Source: Promicromonospora sp049532985
Lineage (GTDB): Bacteria > Actinomycetota > Actinomycetes > Actinomycetales > Cellulomonadaceae
NCBI RefSeq assembly: GCF_049532985.1
Contig: NZ_CP186693.1
Coordinates: forward strand, 4,216,001-4,280,000
Direction of reading: 5' to 3'
Length of the DNA: 64,000 bases
Shown here: piece by piece, positions 21,601 through 28,836 of the stretch
Layout: each line of letters starts with the position of its first letter
Position numbering within the stretch: the stretch's first letter is position 1
The notes under the pieces: model-generated
The model's input: the letters and a program-made list of their open reading frames with translations, nothing else
Told to the model about the DNA's origin: nothing
Databases searched by the model: none
Program-made: the position numbers and the translations under genes

Positions 21601-21812
21601 AGCAGCGTGCCGTCGAGCGCCTGGGCCTCGGAGTTGAACCGGCCGAGCAGGCCGGCGGACGTCTTGGTCACCCACACGCCGGAGTCGTCGAGGTCCACCT
21701 CGGCCGTGGCCTCGCCCTCCTGCAGCAGCATCAGGAGCACCAGGGCCCCCGTGAAGAGACCGACGACACTGCCCGAGACGACGGAACGTGTCGACAGCTT
21801 CAGTGCGGGCAC
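15693..21812 (-). CDS. Giant N-anchored surface protein 2 (paralogue; Ig-like repeats, FN3, four-Cys tip)
   Basis: 2,039 residues from a GTG at 21812 with GGGGAAG upstream; an in-frame TTG at 21872 would add 20 residues. The layout is the same as paralogue 1: signal-anchor helix at about 11-31, beta-rich head with GCTYGAWSGTGQVVRDC, an Ig-like shaft with repeated NDTDPDGD units, about five FN3 domains, then a tip (about 1914-2039). Tip cysteines are at about 1934, 1942, 1962 and 2006. The shaft is near-collinear with its neighbours (for example TDRSPIECVNLEISPAP in an FN3 domain is identical in all three). The tip between the cysteines is almost unrelated. A TAGGCT -10 candidate is at 21850-21855. 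Function is inferred as for paralogue 1. Confidence 0.88.
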   Translation of the reverse strand: MPALKLSTRSVVSGSVVGLFTGALVLLMLLQEGEATAEVDLDDSGVWVTKTSAGLLGRFNSEAQALDGTLLSGSSTFDVQQAEYRVLMTDEGAATANPVDPAHLALEGTMTVPAGAVVASGGSTAAVLDPDDGRLWVLPFDGATQFSEADLEPTAELAPGARLAVATDGTVFVAVPGQGRLVTVETGATGAAGEVSESDLSVGKGAEIEVTAVGDQPVVLDRTASALVLPGDDVVDLADGAEARLQQPSDAADAVVVGTPKGLVTQPLRGGDATTRRAEGTPAAPVQLRGCTYGAWSGTGQVVRDCPGTDQDVDQRLEGADGELAYRVNRDVIVLNDVADGTLWMAADDFEKVDDWDLRMPEDAEGEKTESETTTPEMVDQFIAERDKPNRAPRPEDDSLGVRPGRTTVLDVLGNDMDPDGDVMTASVKAGAGGAPASGISVDRVLDGAALQADVPATATGSATFTYTVDDGRGGSADAKVRVRVVPLGENAAPVAKGEPVLRVAQGGDASIKVLPFWRDPDGDDLVLSSATTADPADEVRFRPDGTVEFRDGGTATGRKIVDVTVSDGLDQVGEGRLLVDVVATQEPPVAVADHVSVLAGNPVTVEPLRNDTDPNGDRLRLVSVSEQAPAIITENYAAGTFRFVSQEPGSYDITYQVSDGPDSTMGLVRIDVLPPPDAAGPPVVVADTVLLPAGGSALVDVVANDTDPAGGVLVASSVEADPGVTAVVLDHHVLRVAETERLDRPVTVRYTASNGTQSAVGQVRVVPIAAPTELRPPEATADEVTVHTGDIVTVPVLRNDAHPDGLELTLAADLVEEPESGEAFVSEDTVRFRAGSEAGTEHLVYEVRDSNGQKDSAQVTINVTDTLENAAPQPPDTTARVLAGAVTRITLPLDGSDPDGDHVTLDGLSSPPAKGTVRLVDGFLEYEASRDAAGADEFRYSVTDTRGATAEGTVAVGVARPPGTNQPPTAGDDETLVRPGREVAVDALANDSDPDGDQVGLVPRSFEGADALDPRVADDMIVVTTPDDEGTHTFYYGIEDTYAARATGSVTVEVADDAPLLRPVARDDVVLPADVTSDMVTVDVLRNDTDPDGVAADLEVAVLDARGETPEGVTLGEGGEVTVALTEDPQVLTYTVTDLDGLEAKAFLRVPRDGSLPHLRQPVEALRTFAGETLEIDITDHVVVADGHEPRFTVEEKVAAVEGTREVTGPTTLTYTSDEDYVGRAAVTFEVTDGDGPDDPEGRTAVLTLPIDVRASRNQPPEIRGTALLEVAAGEEAALDLSRIVTDPEGDPLTVEVTGGAEGITFGTEGATVLAQAQAAVPKGTRFTVPYTVSDGGHPPVAGELAVTVVASTRPLARANPDEVTDAHQGEETSVDVLANDANPFPEEPLTVVSAVVETGRGFAEPSGSGVVVTPSDSFVGTMVVRYRVADATGDPDREVEGTVRLTVLGRPEAPRAPRVDEVRSGTVVLSWDAPSDNGAEITGYTARSGKGDTTSCPSTTCTVKGLKNDVVYNFTVTATNAVGESDPSAPSEDARPDEKPDKPEPPTLTFGDSSLTVAWENRVYTDRSPIECVNLEISPAPADGVIQKTCVTGTSIVWDGLANGTAYTVMVQAVNDAPDPSDWSDASAPEVPAAPPAQPAAPTAQRVDNALGGQITVSWTEPANNGDPVARYHLDVYENGAMKETQTVTGTSRVVSGLSPEASYTFAVTAENKAGKSPASDRSPEQVPYGQPQVPGTPTAELGSTTSEQATVRWSGIASDAFRGPAHRYELQGNGVAARTATSPYTVTGLSNGTEYRFQVRACNQYTCSAWTTSSNGVTPYTTPGAPNVTASTVNSQTVRFTMTPGSNGGRAIDAMRYRINGGGWQSLPASGGTADAGGAYSTTYTIDVQAHNAAGWGANAAGSGRTLPNPANASVSISVGGVFGGGSAEGCHQSPNTWCKWLNLTVSGWEPNTVFHYRCLSTEHDSAGQVYFPRWEMGEWWGEVAGVPTRTDANGNWSGRTDCMHQYQGEYTWLETEEGNLADSNRILWNRANVNP

Positions 21813-21849
21813 AGGTCTTCCCCAACTCTTGGTCAGCAGCGGTGGCCGC

Positions 21850-21855
21850 AGCCTA
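21850..21855 (-). promoter_or_regulatory. Candidate -10 box for giant gene 2
   Basis: TAGGCT on the minus strand lies 37 bases before the chosen GTG at 21812. If it is used, the longer TTG start at 21872 is upstream of the transcript and can be ruled out, which supports the GTG. No clear -35 is visible. Confidence 0.35.
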
Positions 21856-21900
21856 GCCGTTGCCCGGGACAACCCGGACGTGCAAACCGGGCGTCGAGCG

Positions 21901-21929
21901 GGTGAAACGGGGACACCGCCCGTTTCACC
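21901..21929 (-). terminator. Hairpin overlapping the stop codon of giant gene 3
   Basis: An 11-bp stem (21901-21911 with 21919-21929; GGTGAAACGGG on the plus strand) and 7-base loop include the stop codon of giant gene 3 (21925-21927). It is a compact terminator built into the end of the gene. Confidence 0.55.
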
Positions 21930-24900
21930 ACGTCACGGACGTCGCCCTGCCCCAGTTGTACGAGTAGACGTAGACCTCGGCGCCAGGGGTGCCCCACGCG
22001 CACGGCAGCTCGCCGGTGAAGTTCCCGTCCGCGTCGGTCCGGAACCTCCGGCCGTCGCGGGTGGTCTCGAAGGCGAGGTTCCCGCCCGGAGCCGGGGCGA
22101 ACCTCTCGCCCTCCGCGGAGCACGCGGCGCCGAAGTCGAAGTTCGGCTCGGCGTTGCGCAGGCGCAGGCCGAGGTAGGCGCACGTGGACCGGGTGCAGGT
22201 GGTGCCGTCGTCGTTGGTGAAGCCCACGGCGCTCGCGCCCTTGTAGGTCGTCAGCTGCCGGTCGCTCTCCGAACCGCCCGTGCTGCCCGTCTTCCGCGCC
22301 CACGCACCGCACCCGGCGTCGTTGCACAGCCGCGCGCGCATCGTGTACGTCTTGTCCGGTCCCGTGGGCACGTTCACCTGGTAGAAGTGGTCACCGTTCT
22401 GCCAGGCGTCGGAGAGGTTCTCCCGCACGCCCTCGCGCGTCGTGTCGCCGCCGAGCTGGAACTCGATGCGGTCGATCCGGCGCCCGCCGTTGCTCTCCGC
22501 CGCCCAGATCCGGAAGTTGCCGTCGTCCCCCAGGTCCTCGAACCAGTCGATCGGCGGGGCACCGGGCACCGTGTACGGGTTGACGGAGTTCGAGCGCGCC
22601 GTCCAGGCCGAGCACGTGTAGGCGTTGCACGCGCGGACCTCGAACGTGTGGTCCTGCCCGTTCGCCAGGTGCGTGAAGTCGGTCGGGGAGCCCGCCACGT
22701 CCTTCACCGCGGAGCCGTTCGCCCGGACCCGGTAGTACGGCTCCTTGCCCCGGAACTCACTGATCTCGCCCCAGGTGATCCTGGCCTTGCCGTTGGTGTC
22801 CCCGCTGATCAGCGCGGCCCTCGGGGTGCCGGGCACCGCCGGGACGCCGTACGGCTCCAGCGCGGCGGACCGCGCGCTCGTGGGCGACGTCCCCGCCTTG
22901 TTCTCCGCGGCCACCGTGAACTCGTAGGCCGACTCCTGGTCGAGGCCCTGGAGCTTCTGCGACGTGCCCGCCACGGGCAGGGTGCGCTTCAACGACCCGT
23001 CCCGGTAGACGCCCAGGTGATAGGTCTCGACGGGGGCACCGTTGGTGGCCGGCGCCGTCCAGCGCACCGTGACCTGCCCGCCCACGGCGGTGTCCACCCG
23101 TGTCGCGCGCGGTGCCGCGGGGCGGTCGGGCGGCGCCGCGGGGGTCACCGGCGCCGACGGGTCCGACCACTCCGACGGGTCGGGCGCGGCGTTCCGGGCC
23201 TGGACCCGCACGGTGTAGGCGGTGCCGTTCGCCAAGCCCTCCCACAGCGTGCTCGTGCCGTCCAGGCACGTCTTCTGGATCCGGCCCGACGGCGGCGCCG
23301 GGCTGATCTCCAGGTTCACGCACTCGATGGGCGACCGGTCGGTGTACGACCGGTTCGTCCAGGTCACGGTGAGCTGCCGGTCGCCGAACCGCAGCGCCGG
23401 CGGAGCGGGCGGGTCGGGCTTCTCGTCGGGCCGCGCCTCCTCGGACGGGCCCGAGGTCCCGGAGGTACCCACCTCGTTCCGCGCCGTCACGGTGAACGTG
23501 TAGAGCTGGTCGTTGGTCAGCCCGGTGACCGTGCAGGTCGTCGTGGGGCACGTGGTCACCCGGCCCGTGCTCGACCGCACGCGGTACTCGGTGATCCGCG
23601 CGCCGTTGTCCGGCGGCGGGTCCCAGCTCAGCACCACCGTCTCGGAGCGCACCTCCGCCACCTTCGGCGGACGCGGTGTCTCCGGCACACCGAGCACGGT
23701 CACCCGGGCGACGCCCTCGACCTCGCGGGTCGGGTCACCCGTCGCGTCCGCGACCCGGTACCGCACGACCGTGACGCCGTGGAAGTCGGCGGGCGGCGTG
23801 ACGCGCACACGGTCGCCGGCCGTCTCGACCGTGCCCCGGCCGGACTCCAGCCGCGCCGAGACGAGCCGGAGCGGCTCCTCGGGGAACGGGTTGACGTCGT
23901 TGGTGAGCACGTCCACCGTCACCGGCTCGCCCTGGTGCGCGTCCGGCACCTCGTCGGTGGTGGCGCGGGCGAGGGGGCGGGTCGAGGCCACCACGGTGAT
24001 GCCGAGCTGTCCCGCCACGGGCGGGTGGTTGCCGTCCGACACCGTCAGGCCGACGGACGCGCTCGTCCCCTTCGGGAGGTCCGGAGCAGCGGTGACCAGC
24101 ACGGTCGTTCCCTGGGTGGCGACGCTGAGCCCTTCCGCGCGACCCGTCACCGTCACGGTGAACGGGTCGCCGTCGGGATCCGTGACGAACCGCGACAGGT
24201 CGAGCCCCGTCTCCTCGCCCGCGGCCGCCTCCACCCGGGGCGTGCCCCTGATCTCGGGCGGCTCGTTCGCACCCGGCAGCACGAGGAGCGGCAGGGCGAG
24301 CACGGCACGGCGGCCGTCCGGGTCGTCCACGCCGTCGCCGTCGGTCACCTCGAAGGTGACGGCCGCCCGCCCGGAGTAGTCCCGGTGCGCCGTGTAGGTG
24401 ATCTGAGCGGGCCCCGTGACCTCGTGGACGCCCTCGGTCGCCGCCACCCCGGACTCGTCGGTGAGCCGCGGCGTGCGGCCCTCGGCCACCACCACGTGGT
24501 CGGCGAGGTCCAGCTCGGCGGGCTCGCCCGCCGTCACCTCGATCGGCTCCAGACCGTCGCGCAGGCGCGGGAGCGTGCCGTCGCGCGGCACGCGCAGGAA
24601 CGCCCTGGCGGCCAGGCCGTCGAGATCGGTGACCTCGTAGGTGATCACCTGGGGCTCGGCGGTGAGCGGCACCACGACCTCGCCGTCGGCGGACACCGTG
24701 GGCCCGCCCGGCTCCTGCCCGCCCGGCGCGGGCAGCGACACCTCCAGGTCCGCCGCGAGCCCGTCGGGGTCCAGGTCGTTGCCCGTGACGTCCACGGTCA
24801 CCGTGTCGGACGTGACGTCCTCCGGCGCGACGACGTCGTCCCGCGCGACCGGGCGGAGCAGCGGTGCGTCCCGGGACACGTCCACGGTGATCGCGCCCGT

Positions 24901-27900
24901 GGCCCGCGCCGCGAACGAGTCCTCGATGCCGTAGTAGAAGGTGTGCGTGCCCTCGTCGTCGGGCGCGGTGACCACGACGAGGTCGTCCGCGACCTCCGGG
25001 TCCAGGTCGGGCGCGCCCTCGAACGACCGCGGCACCAGGCCCACCTGGTCGCCGTTCGGGTCGGAGTCGTTGGCCAGCGCGTCGATGCCGACGGTGCGGC
25101 CAGGCCGTACCGACACCTCGTCGTCCACGGCCAGCGGAGCCTGGTTGACCTGCGGCGGAGCCGCCACGCCGACGCGCACGGTGCCGATCGCCGTCTCGCC
25201 ACGCGTATCCGAGACCAAGTAGGTGAACTCGTCCGCGCCCGTCGCGGACCTCGCCGCCTCGTACTCCAGGTGGCCGTCCACGATGTCGGCCGTGCCCCGG
25301 GCGGGCGCCGACGCGACGGCGTCCAGCCGCACGTGGTCGCCGTCGGGGTCGCTGCCGTCCAGCGGCAGGGCGATGCGCGTGGTCGCCCCGGACAGCACGC
25401 GTGCCGTGACCTCGGGCGGCTGCGGCGGGGCGTTCTCGTCGTCGTCCACCACCGTCACCGTGACCTGGGCGGAGTCCTGCTGCCCGGAGGGGTCGGCGAC
25501 CTCGTAGACGAGGTGCACCGTGCCGCTCTGCCCCGGGTCCGCCTTGAACCGCACGGTGTCCTCGGAGACGAACGCCTCCCCTGCCTCCGGGTGCTCCACC
25601 AGCTCCTCGGCGAGCGTGAGCTCCAGCCCGTCCGGGTGGGAGTCGTTCCGCAGCACCGGGACGGTGACCACGTCGCCCGCGTGCACCGTCGCCTCGTCCG
25701 GCTCCGCCTTCGGCGGCCGCTGGGTCGTCGCCGCCGGCACCGGGACCACCCGCACCTGCCCGACGGCGGACCCGGAGCCGTTCGCCACCGTGTACTCCAG
25801 GGTGACGGGCCCCTCGGGGCGCGTGGCCTCGGTGACGCGGAGCACGTGGTGGTCGAGCACCGCGGCGGTGACCGGGGCGTCGTCGGGCACCGTCACGGAC
25901 TGCACCACGAGCACCCCGCCGGCCGGGTCCGTGTCGTTCGCCAGCACGTCCACGAGAGCGGACCCGCCCGCCGGCAGCAGCACCGTGTCGGTCACCGTGA
26001 CGGGCGCACCGTCGTCGTCCGGCGGCGGCAGCACGTCCACGCGGACCAGCCCGAGGGCCGCGGCCGGACCGTCGCTGACTTGGTAGGTCAGGTCGTAGCT
26101 CCCGGGCTCGTCGGAGACGAACCGGAACGACCCGGCCGCGAAGTTCGGCGTGATCGTGGCCGGGGCCTGCTCGCCCACGTCGACCAGCCGGAGCCGGTCA
26201 CCGTTCGGGTCGGTGTCGTTGGCCAGCGGGTACACCGTCACGGGCTGCCCCGCCGGGACGGCCACGTGGTCCCCTACCGCGACCGGCGGCTCCTGGGACG
26301 CGACGACGTCGACCAGCAGCCGTCCCTGCCCCACCTCGCCGGTGCTGTCGCTCACCGTGAGGTCCACGACCTTGCGGCCCACCGTGCCGCCGCCGTCGTG
26401 GAACTCCACGGTGCCGTCGGGGCGGAACCGGGTCTCGTCGGCGGGGTCACCGGTGGCGGCGCTGGACAGCACCAGGTCGTCACCGTCGGGGTCGCGCCAG
26501 AAGGGCAGCACCTTGATGTCCGCCGACCCGCCCTGCGCTACGCGGAGCACCGGCTCCCCGTCGGGCTCCGGGGCCGCGTTCTCGTCGGGCGCGACGACGC
26601 GCACGCGCACGTCGGCGTCCGCGGTGCCGCCCCGACCGTCGTCGACCGTGTACGTGAAGGTCACCGAGCCGGACGCCTCCGGCGGCACGTCCGCCTGGAG
26701 CGCCAGGCCGTCCACCACCCGGTGCACCGTGACGCCGCTCGCCTCCGCGGGCTGCCGGTCCACGGACACGGTCATCACGTCGCCGTCGGGGTCGGTGTCG
26801 TTGCCCAGCACGTTCAGCACCGTGGTGCGCCCGGCGCGCACGCCGAGATCATCGTCCTGCGGGGTCGGTGCGCGGTTGGGGCGGTCCCGCTCGGCCACCA
26901 CCTGGTCCACCAGCTCGGGCGTGCTCGACTCGGTCTCCGTCTGCTCGCCCACGGCGTCCTCGGGCATCGTCAGGTCCCAGTCGTCGACCTTCTCGAAGTC
27001 CTCCGCGGCCATCCACAGGGTGCCGTCGGCGACGTCGTTCAGGACCACGACCTCGCGGTTGACCCGGTAGGCGAGCTCGCCGTCGGCGCCCTCGAGGTAC
27101 TCGTCCACGTCCCGGTCGGTCCCCGGGCAGTCCCGCACCACCTGCCCGCTGCCCGACCACGCCCCGAACGTGCACGCCCCCACCTGGACGGGAGCCGCCG
27201 GCACGCCCTCGGCCACCCGGGTCGTCGACTCCCCGCCGCCGAGCGGCTGCGCGACCAGCCCGGTGGTCGTACCGACCACGACGGACCGGACCTCCTCGGA
27301 CGGCTGCTGCAGCCGCGCCTCGGCTCCTCCGGTCAGGTCCACGACGTCGCCGTCGGGCAGCACCAGCGTCGAGGCGGTCCGGTCCAGCACCACGGGGTCG
27401 GCCCCGACCGCCGTGACCTCCAGCTCGGCGTCCTCCTGGACGGGCAGGTCGCTCTCGCTCACCTCGTCGGGCCCGCCCTGCGTGCCCGTCGTGACGCGGT
27501 ACAGGGTCCCCGCCCGCGCGACGGCGACGAAGACCGTCCCGTCGACCGCCACGACGAGCCGCCCGCCCGGGCCCACCTCCGCCACCGGTTCCAGCGCCTC
27601 CTCGTCGAAGGCGGTGACCCCGTCGAACGGCAGCACCCACAGGCGCCCGTCCTCGGGGTCGAGGATCGCGGTGGTGCGGCCGCCGGACGCGAACAGCGCG
27701 CCGCGCGGAGCCCGGACGGGGCCGGCGAGGACGAGCTGGGCGGGGTCGACGGGGCTGGCGGTCGACTCGCCGTCGTCGGTCATCAGCACCCGGTACTCGT
27801 CCTGCTGGACGTCGAACGTGGAGGAGCCGGCGAGCAGCGTGCTGTCCAGGGCGTGCGCCTCGTCGTTGAACCGGCCCAGCCGGCCCGACTCGGTCTGCGT

Positions 27901-28059
27901 GACCCAGACGCCGGAGTCGTCGAGCTCGAGCTCGGCGGTGGCCTCGCCGTCCTGCGCGAATGCCAGGGCGACCAGCGTGCCGACGAACAGGGCGACCAGG
28001 AGCCAGGACACCACGAAGCCGGGTGTGACCCGGAACCGCTCCTCGACCTCGGCCTCCAC
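21925..28059 (-). CDS. Giant N-anchored surface protein 3 (paralogue; Ig-like repeats, FN3, four-Cys tip)
   Basis: 2,044 residues from a GTG at 28059 with GAGAGG 7 bases upstream; a TTG one codon earlier is the alternative. A signal-anchor helix spans about 14-35, followed by ELELDDSGVWVTQTESGRLG, a motif shared with the other two. Then come the beta-rich head (ACTFGAWSGSGQVVRDC), the Ig-like shaft with NDTDPDGD or NDSDPNGD units, FN3 domains, and a tip (about 1946-2044). Tip cysteines are at about 1955, 1960, 1980 and 2020, and it ends ATSVTW. It is transcriptionally first of the three. A TAAGAT -10 candidate lies at 28083-28088. The head segment VLNDVADGTLWMAA is the same in all three paralogues, implying a common anchoring or assembly function. 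Confidence 0.88.
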   Translation of the reverse strand: MEAEVEERFRVTPGFVVSWLLVALFVGTLVALAFAQDGEATAELELDDSGVWVTQTESGRLGRFNDEAHALDSTLLAGSSTFDVQQDEYRVLMTDDGESTASPVDPAQLVLAGPVRAPRGALFASGGRTTAILDPEDGRLWVLPFDGVTAFDEEALEPVAEVGPGGRLVVAVDGTVFVAVARAGTLYRVTTGTQGGPDEVSESDLPVQEDAELEVTAVGADPVVLDRTASTLVLPDGDVVDLTGGAEARLQQPSEEVRSVVVGTTTGLVAQPLGGGESTTRVAEGVPAAPVQVGACTFGAWSGSGQVVRDCPGTDRDVDEYLEGADGELAYRVNREVVVLNDVADGTLWMAAEDFEKVDDWDLTMPEDAVGEQTETESSTPELVDQVVAERDRPNRAPTPQDDDLGVRAGRTTVLNVLGNDTDPDGDVMTVSVDRQPAEASGVTVHRVVDGLALQADVPPEASGSVTFTYTVDDGRGGTADADVRVRVVAPDENAAPEPDGEPVLRVAQGGSADIKVLPFWRDPDGDDLVLSSAATGDPADETRFRPDGTVEFHDGGGTVGRKVVDLTVSDSTGEVGQGRLLVDVVASQEPPVAVGDHVAVPAGQPVTVYPLANDTDPNGDRLRLVDVGEQAPATITPNFAAGSFRFVSDEPGSYDLTYQVSDGPAAALGLVRVDVLPPPDDDGAPVTVTDTVLLPAGGSALVDVLANDTDPAGGVLVVQSVTVPDDAPVTAAVLDHHVLRVTEATRPEGPVTLEYTVANGSGSAVGQVRVVPVPAATTQRPPKAEPDEATVHAGDVVTVPVLRNDSHPDGLELTLAEELVEHPEAGEAFVSEDTVRFKADPGQSGTVHLVYEVADPSGQQDSAQVTVTVVDDDENAPPQPPEVTARVLSGATTRIALPLDGSDPDGDHVRLDAVASAPARGTADIVDGHLEYEAARSATGADEFTYLVSDTRGETAIGTVRVGVAAPPQVNQAPLAVDDEVSVRPGRTVGIDALANDSDPNGDQVGLVPRSFEGAPDLDPEVADDLVVVTAPDDEGTHTFYYGIEDSFAARATGAITVDVSRDAPLLRPVARDDVVAPEDVTSDTVTVDVTGNDLDPDGLAADLEVSLPAPGGQEPGGPTVSADGEVVVPLTAEPQVITYEVTDLDGLAARAFLRVPRDGTLPRLRDGLEPIEVTAGEPAELDLADHVVVAEGRTPRLTDESGVAATEGVHEVTGPAQITYTAHRDYSGRAAVTFEVTDGDGVDDPDGRRAVLALPLLVLPGANEPPEIRGTPRVEAAAGEETGLDLSRFVTDPDGDPFTVTVTGRAEGLSVATQGTTVLVTAAPDLPKGTSASVGLTVSDGNHPPVAGQLGITVVASTRPLARATTDEVPDAHQGEPVTVDVLTNDVNPFPEEPLRLVSARLESGRGTVETAGDRVRVTPPADFHGVTVVRYRVADATGDPTREVEGVARVTVLGVPETPRPPKVAEVRSETVVLSWDPPPDNGARITEYRVRSSTGRVTTCPTTTCTVTGLTNDQLYTFTVTARNEVGTSGTSGPSEEARPDEKPDPPAPPALRFGDRQLTVTWTNRSYTDRSPIECVNLEISPAPPSGRIQKTCLDGTSTLWEGLANGTAYTVRVQARNAAPDPSEWSDPSAPVTPAAPPDRPAAPRATRVDTAVGGQVTVRWTAPATNGAPVETYHLGVYRDGSLKRTLPVAGTSQKLQGLDQESAYEFTVAAENKAGTSPTSARSAALEPYGVPAVPGTPRAALISGDTNGKARITWGEISEFRGKEPYYRVRANGSAVKDVAGSPTDFTHLANGQDHTFEVRACNAYTCSAWTARSNSVNPYTVPGAPPIDWFEDLGDDGNFRIWAAESNGGRRIDRIEFQLGGDTTREGVRENLSDAWQNGDHFYQVNVPTGPDKTYTMRARLCNDAGCGAWARKTGSTGGSESDRQLTTYKGASAVGFTNDDGTTCTRSTCAYLGLRLRNAEPNFDFGAACSAEGERFAPAPGGNLAFETTRDGRRFRTDADGNFTGELPCAWGTPGAEVYVYSYNWGRATSVTW

Positions 28060-28082
28060 CAACCGCCCTCTCGCCAGGTCGG

Positions 28083-28088
28083 ATCTTA
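28083..28088 (-). promoter_or_regulatory. Candidate -10 box for giant gene 3
   Basis: TAAGAT on the minus strand, 23 bases before the GTG at 28059. This leaves room for a short leader with the GAGAGG ribosome site. A -35 is not obvious. Confidence 0.35.
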
Positions 28089-28209
28089 GTCAGCGCCCCG
28101 GGCTCTCGCGGTGCGGGAGGCCCTCGTTTCAAGACCTCCGAACAAGACTGGTCGCGAGGTCAGCCATCTGATAGCGGGCCAGCAGGTCGGCGACCCTGGC
28201 CAGGAGGTG

Positions 28210-28233
28210 GTATGACTGGTTATACTCGACACC
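28210..28233 (+). promoter_or_regulatory. mazE promoter, leaderless layout, with inverted repeat
   Basis: TATACT (28221-28226) is followed by 7 bases and then the ATG at 28234, leaving no space for a ribosome site. GTAT-N8-ATAC (28210-28225) overlaps the -10 box and could be the operator through which the antitoxin represses its own gene. Confidence 0.5.
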
Positions 28234-28479
28234 ATGAAGACAGCCATCTCCGTCCCGGACAGGGACTTCCATCGGTTCGAACGAGTCGCGTCCCGGCACG
28301 GGATGAACCGTTCAGAGTTCTATCGCCGTGCTGCGGAACACCTGGCCGACCAGCTCGAGGGCACCAGCGAGCTGACCCGGCTGGCGAACGCCGCGCTCGC
28401 TGCGGCCGGCCAGCCCGCGGAGGACGGCCTCTTCCTCGCGGAGTCCGAGCACCGGATGACACCGGACGAGGAATGGTGA
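28234..28479 (+). CDS. mazE: MazE-like ribbon-helix-helix antitoxin
   Basis: 81 residues. The N-terminus KTAISVPDRDFHRFERVASR followed by GMNRSEFYRRA is the strand-helix-helix of a ribbon-helix-helix DNA-binding domain. The acidic C-terminus (ESEHRMTPDEEW) would wrap the toxin. The toxin ATG overlaps its end by 7 bases, typical of coupled antitoxin-toxin pairs. Expected role: neutralise the MazF-like endoribonuclease and repress the operon. An upstream in-frame extension is rejected because it would begin before the -10 box. It sits between the giant-protein cluster and the complex I operon, with no mobile element nearby. Confidence 0.85.
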   Translation: MKTAISVPDRDFHRFERVASRHGMNRSEFYRRAAEHLADQLEGTSELTRLANAALAAAGQPAEDGLFLAESEHRMTPDEEW

Positions 28480-28820
28480 TCGCTCGGGGTGACGTCGTCT
28501 GGGTGGACTTCGGCCAACCGCGCGGGAGTGAGCCGGCCAAGGTCCGCCCCGCCCTGGTGCTCCAGGAGGACTGGCTGCTGGCAACCGACATCAACACCGT
28601 GATCGTCGTACCGCTCACGTCCAACCTGAGACTGGAGGCTTTCCCCGGCAACGCCCTCATCCCGGAGGCCGCCTCCGGGCTCGACAAGGACTCCGTGGCC
28701 GTCGTCTCGCAGATCGGACCCGTCAGCCGAGAGTTTCTCGAGCCCTACCCGGTCGGCCGCGTCCCGGAGTACCTCCTCGCGAAGGTGGCCGACGGAGTCC
28801 GCCTGGTCACCGGCGTCTGA
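28473..28820 (+). CDS. mazF: MazF-like endoribonuclease toxin
   Basis: 115 residues, normal MazF/PemK length. It opens with GDVVWVDFGQPRGSEPAKVR and continues RPALVLQ, the SH3-like barrel signature with the GSEP loop and catalytic Arg. VVPLTSN and SVAVVSQIGPVSR, with a conserved Ser/Thr-Gln segment, follow. The start is the ATG at 28473 inside the last codons of mazE (a GTG at 28476 is also possible). By family it cleaves single-stranded RNA at a short motif; the motif cannot be predicted here. All key residues appear present, so it is probably active. Confidence 0.88.
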   Translation: MVIARGDVVWVDFGQPRGSEPAKVRPALVLQEDWLLATDINTVIVVPLTSNLRLEAFPGNALIPEAASGLDKDSVAVVSQIGPVSREFLEPYPVGRVPEYLLAKVADGVRLVTGV

Positions 28821-28836
28821 GCAGACGCCGGCGGAC

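Noticed and set aside
9373..28089. Three open frames of over 2,000 codons on the plus strand opposite the giant genes
   Set aside because: They follow the third-position GC bias of the real minus-strand genes. Their products are Arg/His/Val-rich without domains, and the minus frames show clear Ig-like and FN3 repeats.
28212..28233. Upstream in-frame start for a fused toxin reading from 28212
   Set aside because: It begins before the TATACT box, and its first 87 codons are an out-of-frame reading of mazE.
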